Assembly (NCBI RefSeq): GCF_022605725.1 | Contig: NC_065564.1 | Location: 7,480,698-7,544,697, forward strand | Source of the DNA: Anthonomus grandis grandis | Lineage: Eukaryota; Arthropoda; Insecta; Coleoptera; Curculionidae | DNA length: 64,000 nt | Direction: 5' to 3' | In this document: positions 53,001 through 59,000 of the stretch, piece by piece | How the letters are laid out: every line of letters begins with the position of its first letter | Position numbering within the stretch: the stretch's first letter is position 1 | Translations under genes and position numbers: made by a program | Notes under the pieces: model-generated | What the model was told of the DNA's origin: nothing | Databases searched by the model: none | What the model saw: only the letters and a program-made list of their open reading frames with translations

Positions 53001-56000
53001 AGAAACTAATTGACATATCAGGCAGCACATTTTTGAAAAGATCCTCAAAAGAAAACCCAAAATTTTGAAAATATTTAGTTTTTCCGTCGGAAAAACTGCT
53101 TTTGAAATAAAAGATCTCGTCTGCTATACTTAGAAATGTCATTTGACATCTATTGGTTAGTAAATCATTAATTTTAATAGACAGCGAGGTTTCAGAATTA
53201 TCGACAATAAAAAACTGAAAATTTTGGGGAATATTTGGTTTTCCGTCGGAAAAACTGTGTTTGGGACAGAAAATCTCTTTTCCTGTACCTAGAAAGTTCA
53301 TTTAAAAGCTACAAGTTAGTAAATAATTTATTTTAACAGCTAGAGACGTTTTTGAAACATCCTTAAATGAAAACCCAAAATTTTAGTGAGTTTTGACTTT
53401 TACCGCTGGTATACCTAGAAAGTTCATTTAAAAACTATCAGTTAGTAAATAATTTATTTTAATAGGTAGAGAAGTTTTACAAAGATCCTCAAACAAAAAC
53501 CCAAAATTTTAGGGAATTTGGACCTTTATCGCTGGAAAAAAACTGCTTCTGAGACAGAAAATCTCTCCTGCGATACTTAGAAAGTTAATCTAAAAATTGT
53601 TAGTTAGTAAACGAAATTTTTGGATTATAAATAAATTAAACTAGACTCACTAGACTTATTTTAAAATGAACTAAGTTTTCACTTATTTAAAGAAAGAAAA
53701 AAAAAGAAAAAAGCCGTTATTAAACCTGTGTCAAAAGTTTCTAAGCCTAAGGAAATACAAGATCTTCGTCCTATAAGTATTTTATCAGTTGTCTCTAAGA
53801 TTATAGAAAAACACATATATTTCAAATCTCGAAACACATAGATTCATTTGGAATAATTCTTAGCTCCCAATCAGGTTTTCGTAAACATTGTAGTAGAATA
53901 ACCACGTTAGTAAATCTCACAAATAAAATAAGATCCGTTCAAGATAAAAATCATAATTATCATTAATAATAATTAAGGTGTCAACGTTATCGAAACAAAG
54001 AAAAACTTCAGCAACAAGGGCATCAAGGAAAACTAGTTCAAGAACAATTACTTAATTCTGAGTCTTTAGCTAATGTAACGCGAAAAAGGGTTCAACAACA
54101 GAGAAATATTCAACCGAACACAACTACCACTGAGCGTTCATCCGGTAATCATGAGTAAGCGTTAATAAAAGTTACGGAATTAATTAAGTTAACCTCGACC
54201 GATGTTACGCTTTTTAAAAAGAGAACATCGGATTTGTAGAACTTTATGAACAAACATTTTTATAGTAATAAGTTAAATGAATACTGTCGTATATGTGATT
54301 TTGAATTGATTGATTTAGAATTTGGTGGACTAAAGATGTTGGTGCAATAAAAAAAATGTTTTACCTTTAATTTATACAGCAGGTAATTCAAAAATTTTCT
54401 CTCAGGTTGCCGAATTGCCGAACTTGTCACGCAAGCTTGACAACTAAAAAACAAATACCTTTTATTTTTATTACCTTTTATGGAAATAAGGAAAATTCAT
54501 TATTTTGCAGGTAGTCAAAAATTAGTGGGACAAATAATGGGTCCCTGTGATATGAGCATTTAGTATCTACTCATGAATTTGGAGCAAATACTCCATGTCA
54601 TATGAATAGAAATAGGGAGCAGATGCTCCACTTGAGTAGGTACTCTTATGTATAATTTGCTGTGAGTTCATTCTCAGTTTTCCTATGAATAAAAATTTGT
54701 TGATGCTCCTCGGAAGGAGAATGTACTCCACAATTTTGGAGTCTGATATATAGCAGACTTCAGTTTGTCTACGGCAGAACTATGGCTGAGTTCATTCTTA
54801 ATTTGCGTTCAAAAAAATATTACAAACCTAGAAGGCGTACCTGTGATGGTGATTTTAAAGTGTTATATCGATTTACTAGAGAACATGTAGAGTGGATATC
54901 AAATCACTTTTTGGGTACAGAATCTGGAGAAAGAAGAGGTGGTGCTATAAATAACATTGATAAAATGAAAATATTTTTGAGATACGTTGGTGATCCGGGT
55001 TTCCAATCAGGAGTAGGAGAAGATGTTGGTGTTCATCAAAGTTAATGCTCCTAAAATGAAAAATTAAGTAAATATTCATACAGTTTCTATATTAAAAAAT
55101 GGACAAGTGATAAAGTTTCGTAAATAATATTGTAACTTTTTTTGTTTTTAAGCTACAAAAATGTCTGTCTAAAATACTTGATCAAATGTTAAACAATAAG
55201 TAATTAATTATTATAAACAACATAACTTTATAAATCATTCAATTTTCACAAAATAATAAATAATAGCAAACTTTAGATAGGTTCACTAATATATATGGTA
55301 ATTTAAATAAAGTTACTTATGAAGAAGATATTAATTAATTTACCTGGAACTTTTGCAAGTACTGGATTTGTGTTGCCTTCCATGTTTTCCAACAAAATCT
55401 TTTCCCAATCCTGCAGCACAATTTTCTTATTTCCAGTCCTGTTTATGTCAGTCTTTTTCTTGAGTCTGGATTTCATATTATTAATTTTTTTGCACATTTG
55501 ACTTGTCGTTATTTGTGACCCGAAATTCAGCTTCCACTGTTTGTTAATCAGTTCTATTGCTTGGCTTTTTGACTTTCGGACAGCTGGTGTTTGTGACTTG
55601 GATAAAAGTATGGGAACATCACGTAGCATGTTTACAAATCCCATTTGGGATTCGCAGACTTCAGTTTCTTCTTCACTTTCACTCATTGCACACTGATACT
55701 TGAATTTATACTAATACACGAATATGCGAAACGCGGCACTTGTTTATTTGGTGTTTTTTCAGGTGCAGACTTGTTTGGAAATATCGAGTATCTACTTTAT
55801 GTATTCGGAGCACATACTCCTCTCAGCGAATTATTTTTATTCATATAAAACGGAGAACAAACCAGCACTTCATGCTCATGCTCATGAGTACATACTTGGA
55901 GTTTCAACTCAAGTGTTATTCATAACAGCCAATGTTTCTGTTAATGTAAATAATATGGTTACATCTTTGCCTAGAAATGTTGATGGTGATTATGCTGTGA

Positions 56001-59000
56001 CAGTAATGATAAAGCGGCATATTATTCATAAGGGAGCATATTTGTCTGGATGTGTTCAAAACCTGTTTTACGCCAATGGTTACTGTATCTTCAAAATACA
56101 CCATTGTATCGAAAATATAATATAAAAATTGATTCCAAATTTCAACAACTTCATGAACCTTTTGATTTTGCAGATGAAAATGAAATATCTTACATTCACC
56201 ATAATTCCGAAATTCAGGCGTGTCAGGAAAAGTTGGACGTAATCTCGATGAAAAAGGAAACATATCTAACTCCTGAACAATTGTTAAATTTACAACAACA
56301 AACAATGTTTTGAGGTGAGGATATGGTACTACATTTAGCCCCTGGCCAATACAACAAACCCTCTGCATTATCTTTTGACACTGATGCAAAAGAATTGTCA
56401 TTTCCTGTTATATACTATGGACACGAGAGAAATTTTAAAATTAAAGTTACTCCATATACGATGGCAACGAGTGAGCTTCGTCGTAGAGATAGACGTGGTG
56501 TAACACCTGATCATATTTTTTACATGGCAGCAAAAATAATGCGGGTTATATCAATAAAACACCACCTACGAAGAATTATTGGAGAAACGACATTAACATT
56601 TGAAGAATTGTCAACGTTAGTATATCAAATTGAAGCGTGCCTGAACTCTCGGCCACTGTGTGCAATAAATGACGCTACAGACAATGAGACAATACTCACG
56701 CCAAGTCATTTTTTGATTGGAAGGCCACTAGTAGGCCCATTTGCATGGTCAGAGACAGACATTCTTCAAAAATTGAAGAAAGATTTCTGGAAAGTATGGT
56801 CCACAGAATACCTAAGTAGAGTACAAATGCGGTACAAATGGAAAGAAGATGAAGAGAATTTGAAAATAGGGACAGTAGTGCTTATCAAAGAAGACAACGT
56901 TAACCCAGCAAGATGGCCATTAGCGAAAATAGCCAAAGTGCACCCAAGTGATAACAACAAAGTTCGAGTAGTCACCCTCCGAAAAGGAAATACGGAAACA
57001 AAAAGGGCAGTAACAAAATTAATCCCGTTACCATGCGAAAAGAAACAAGACTATCATCAACCCGCACAGACAGTGAAAAGCAATGTAACAATTCTAAGGA
57101 ACGACCCAAAATTTCAGCGTAGCCGACAACCAAAACATGGACTTACGCTATTAGACTTTTGGCCAATTCCTAACATCGGTTTTTGGAGTAAATGATGAAG
57201 TTTATAGGGACATCGACAGCTTACAGTCGAACCAAGAAGAACTAATTCAGGCTTCCAAACACCAAACCAAAGTAATGATCTCTGCTATCGCGCAGATCAA
57301 TGAAACAGAGGTAAAAATGGAGCAGCACATCAATCGATTCCAAGAGAAAATAAGCCAAAGTATGGAAATCATCAATAAGATGAAAGGGTATGAGCGCATA
57401 ATAGACAGTAATGAAGTTAATATTCATATCCTTATGGTCTATCAGCTAGCATCAAATTTCATAGCTGAAATAAGTGGCTACTATTTAAAACTCTTCAAGA
57501 TACGATTTGAACAAGGATCGATTTTCACCATCTTATTACCAGCCCATGTACACAAAATTCTTCAGGAAGCCAACAAAAAATTACCATCTTATTTAAAAAT
57601 AAGGCAGGTATCCATAAAGATATCGCTACAAGAAGAGGGAAGACAATGGGCAAAAATTTTTACACATTTTGCCATTGAAGATATTTCCGATTTCAATAAT
57701 CCGACTCCTGAAGGTATATCCTACAGCTCTACACGTTAAAAATAATTCCTACTGGTCTCTGGACATACCTAATGATGATCATCAGAATGATCTGACTAAC
57801 CTTTCAATTGACCAGCAGCGACTAGGCCAGCAGCTGGAAGGCAAGATATGGAAAAAGGTCACACTCCACTCCTATACTGCAGGGAGCTGTACTATACTGA
57901 TCATCATCCTAGTGTCTTGCGTATTCCTATGGGTTATTAAAATTAGACAATACAAGCAACGAGAACCCAGACATAAGACCAGAGAGACCGAGATGGTAGA
58001 ACTCCGTCCCTTAAATCTTCCTACAGCAAGTAGCAGAGAGAGCGGGGAAGATGTCTAATCGACATTTTTAATTTTAAATTTATTAATTTAAAAATTCAAT
58101 TTTTTACTTAAGTATAATAAAACTGTTTATGTTAGTCCGTCAAGGTGCGTAGTATAGTTTATAAAAACATAGCTCTGTTACCCGAATCACAAACTGTTTA
58201 GTTTTTTAAAACAATTTGCAAGGTTTCATCATTGGGAATGTAGGAAGTATTGTAAAGAAAAAACATCTTAGTTTTGAAAATTACCACGAATTGTTAGTTT
58301 AAGACTGATATAAATAGTTGTAGTTTTGGGTGAATAAATCAGTATTGAATTCTACAATCAAGTGGTTCTTTACTCAACCTATTACGGCCAAGCCACCCTT
58401 GCCTGTAAACCTATAGTGAGGCTGCTATAGGGTAATAGGGAATAAAAAAGGTTTAAGGGAACCCTCCCTAAATCTTTTCACCGTTATTTTTCTGGTAGTC
58501 AAAGATTAGTAGGTCAAATAATCAATGTTCGATTAATGTAATGTAATAAAAAATATAATGTAAAAATAGATGCGAACTTTTTGGGTAAACAAATATTCCT
58601 CTTTTGTTAAAAAAATATTTCCCAATTCTATACAATATTGACAATCAAATAAAAAAAATTTGTTTGCTATGATGCGTCAACTAGAAAAACCAACGGTATT
58701 TCTTACACTTAGTGCCTCAGAAATACACTGGAAAGAACTATTAAAGTGTGGTTATAAATTTAGAGAAAATTTAGAAGATGAAGATAATATCTTTGATGGT
58801 ATAACCAAAAGTGCAAGAGCAGAATTAGTCAATAATGATCCTGTTATTTATTGTCTATATTTAAAAAAATAAAAATAAAAATTATGGCTGCTTTAAAATT
58901 AAAGAAAAATGACCTATTTCAGAAATATTATTTAAAAAAATTATTTTGTCAGAATTGAATTTCAACATCGAGGTAGTCCTCACGCTCATATATTATTATG

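Larger units (their letters stand above)
54540..55890. mobile_element. PIF/Harbinger-type DNA transposon remnant
   Basis: It contains a truncated Harbinger-like transposase on the plus strand and a Myb/MADF-like gene on the minus strand, the usual two-gene content of this superfamily. Both borders are rich in GGAGCAxATACTCC-like and TACTCATGA motifs that partly mirror each other, but I could not fix exact terminal repeats or a 3-bp target duplication. It lies within the Helitron relic. Confidence 0.6.
56550..58480 (+). mobile_element. Truncated BEL/Pao-type retroelement with an envelope-like region
   Basis: It starts inside the integrase and has the integrase C-terminal domain, an envelope-like frame in two pieces, then a possible 3' LTR with TATAAATAG at 58308 and AATAAA at 58332. 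The 5' LTR, gag, protease, reverse transcriptase and half the integrase are missing, so this is a 3' remnant inserted in or joined to the Helitron. It is distinct in sequence from the BEL/Pao copy at 21.0-25.6 kb. Confidence 0.65.

Noticed and set aside
55740..55889. Upstream part of the 55724-56125 open frame as Helitron coding sequence
   Set aside because: Motif similarity to Helitron starts only at about 55890; the earlier codons lie in the border of the Harbinger element.
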